Shown here: one piece after another, positions 36,557 to 37,217 of the stretch
Layout of the letters: each line of letters starts with the position of its first letter
How positions within the stretch are numbered: the stretch's first letter is position 1
Source: Acidobacteriota bacterium
Lineage (GTDB): Bacteria > Acidobacteriota > Polarisedimenticolia > Polarisedimenticolales > Polarisedimenticolaceae
DNA: 37,217 bases
Direction: 5' to 3'
Assembly: GCA_029861955.1 (NCBI GenBank)
Contig: JAOTYK010000031.1
Coordinates: 1-37,217 of the forward strand
Notes under the pieces: model-generated
Database searches by the model: none
What the model saw: only the letters and a program-made list of their open reading frames with translations
What the model was told of the DNA's origin: nothing
Position numbers and translations under genes: made by a program

Positions 36557-36889
36557 GTGAGCCCGAAAGATAAACCACTGGTGTGGCTCGAAGGCGAAGT
36601 TAAATCGCCGCCGTTCGGAAAGTCTGCCCGATTGGAAGCTGGATTTCTTTTGCGACAACTGCAGCGGGGCGAGGCGCTTGTAATGCCACACTCCCGAGCC
36701 ATGCCGACGATCGGAACCAGGTGTCATGAACTTAGAATCGTTGATCAAAATACTACGTGGCGAATTATTTACCGATTGACACCCGAAGCCGTGATTATCG
36801 CCGAGGTGTTTAAGAAGAAAACGGCCCAGACGCCCAAGGCCGTTGTTAAGGCAGCAAAGAGGCGTCTGAAGGACTATGACGATGCGTAA
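36557..36889 (+). CDS. Gp49-type HigB/RelE toxin
   Basis: The 110-residue product is a phage Gp49-like/RelE-family toxin: KPLVWLEGEVKSPPFGKSARLEAG, FLLRQLQRGEALVMPHSR, IGTRCHELRIVD, TWRIIYRLTPEAVIIAEVF and AVVKAAKRRLKDYDD. These toxins cleave ribosome-bound mRNA. The start is GTG 36557; an in-frame TAG at 36545 excludes anything longer, and the N-terminus matches the family. Transcription from the promoter at 36522-36550 would begin at or very near the GTG, leaving no room for a ribosome-binding site, so a leaderless mRNA is likely. It lies against the array orientation and overlaps the antitoxin start. Confidence 0.92.
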   Translation: MSPKDKPLVWLEGEVKSPPFGKSARLEAGFLLRQLQRGEALVMPHSRAMPTIGTRCHELRIVDQNTTWRIIYRLTPEAVIIAEVFKKKTAQTPKAVVKAAKRRLKDYDDA

Positions 36890-37193
36890 AAAAAAGAAGG
36901 AAGCGTTAGAGAAGAAGGGCTGGAAGTTCGGCAACGCTGAGGACTTTCTAGATCTCACACCTGAAGAAGCTTTGTACGTTGAGATGAAGTTTCGATTGAG
37001 CGAAAGTCTTCGCAAGCGTAGGCAGCGACGGAAACTCACGCAGACCGACTTCGCGAAACTCATCAAGTCAAGCCAATCTCGCGTCGCGAAGATGGAGACT
37101 GGTGACCCTTCTGTATCACTTGACCTTCTTATTCGTTCGCTCCTTGCTCTCGGCGCGTCGGAGAAAGATCTGGCCAAGGTGATTACTTCCTAG
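36876..37193 (+). CDS. XRE-family antitoxin
   Basis: The 105-residue product has a basic start (MTMRKKKKEALEKKGWKFG), FLDLTPEEALYVEMKFRLSESL, and a helix-turn-helix (RKLTQTDFAKLIKSSQSRVAKMETGDP, then VSLDLLIRSLLALGA). This matches HigA-like antitoxins of Gp49-type systems, which neutralise the toxin and repress the promoter. ATG 36876 overlaps the toxin gene; ATG 36882 has a better-spaced GAAGG and is equally possible. The stop is 15 bp before the next attC edge. The cassette thus holds both genes and its own promoter. Confidence 0.92.
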   Translation: MTMRKKKKEALEKKGWKFGNAEDFLDLTPEEALYVEMKFRLSESLRKRRQRRKLTQTDFAKLIKSSQSRVAKMETGDPSVSLDLLIRSLLALGASEKDLAKVITS

Positions 37194-37207
37194 CGGTATT
37201 TCCATCT

Positions 37208-37217
37208 GGCTAACGTT
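37208..37217 (-). other. attC edge cut by the window
   Basis: GGCTAACGTT is the left edge (R-prime, read on the minus strand as AACGTTAGCC) of another attC site. It shows that the array continues to the right, toward the expected attI. Confidence 0.75.

Larger units (their letters stand above)
17551..37217 (-). mobile_element. Integron gene-cassette array (distal part, continues to the right)
   Basis: About 20 kb of small, unrelated genes, almost all on the minus strand, are separated by repeated imperfect palindromes. On the minus strand these read CTAACAA at the start and AACGTTAG at the end. This is the R-double-prime to R-prime layout of attC sites, with stop codons often inside the CTAACAA end. 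Orientation predicts that attI and any integrase lie to the right, beyond the window. No integrase, transposase or conjugation gene is visible in this segment. Sites are best preserved at 29.9-37.2 kb. To the left they are short, mutated or absent, and some genes there are truncated. Left limit is taken as the remnant beside the truncated MOSC gene. Confidence 0.85.

Noticed and set aside
17551-37217. CRISPR array or dispersed REP-type repeat as explanation for the recurring palindromes
   Set aside because: Spacing is gene-length rather than 30-40 bp, the ends fit integron simple sites, and stop codons fall in a fixed place in the repeats.

Overview
The window reads as GC-rich chromosomal DNA of a Gram-negative-type bacterium. 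It encodes many lipobox lipoproteins, a POTRA-domain lipoprotein, a water aquaporin and a beta-carbonic anhydrase. No rRNA, tRNA or strong taxonomic marker is visible. Acidobacteriota or another little-cultured soil or sediment phylum is a guess only.

Region 1 (1-17.5 kb) looks like ordinary chromosome, in short operons on both strands. It holds a YnbB/YnbA/VTT-type phospholipid gene set (326-2387), an alpha/beta hydrolase, a zinc-ribbon miniprotein and an SMP-30-like lipoprotein. These are followed by DUF937 and DUF3224 proteins, VOC-fold proteins, a membrane-anchored acetolactate-decarboxylase-like protein and an SRPBCC protein. Further on are an LLM flavin oxidoreductase, an erythromycin-esterase-like lipoprotein, beta-carbonic anhydrase, AqpZ, an NTF2-like protein, a GT4 glycosyltransferase, a DUF6504 protein and several small membrane proteins.

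Region 2 (about 17.55 kb to the right edge) is an integron gene-cassette array. Small, functionally unrelated genes, nearly all on the minus strand, are separated by imperfect palindromes of about 50-105 bp with the layout of attC sites. Read on the minus strand, each begins CTAACAA, often overlapping the stop codon of the preceding gene, and ends AACGTTAG. This orientation puts any integrase and attI to the right, outside the window; a cluster of attC sites without an integrase is equally possible from this sequence. Sites are well preserved from about 30 to 37 kb and degenerate or missing to the left. There, several genes are truncated or run into attC remnants, as expected for the old distal end of an array.

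Cassette cargo includes EthD, VOC, GGCT-like, ankyrin, DUF1428, DUF2784, alcohol dehydrogenase, POTRA-only lipoprotein, endonuclease/exonuclease/phosphatase, serine hydrolase, DUF4440, zinc-ribbon, DUF6265, isochorismatase-like, nucleotidyltransferase and beta-propeller genes. Two toxin-antitoxin modules are present. higBA (34254-34845) lies in array orientation. A Gp49-type RelE/HigB toxin with an XRE antitoxin (36557-37193) lies against it. Each module has its own recognisable sigma70 promoter with an overlapping or adjacent palindrome, which fits autoregulation and array stabilisation. More than half of the cassette products are predicted membrane, secreted or lipoproteins.
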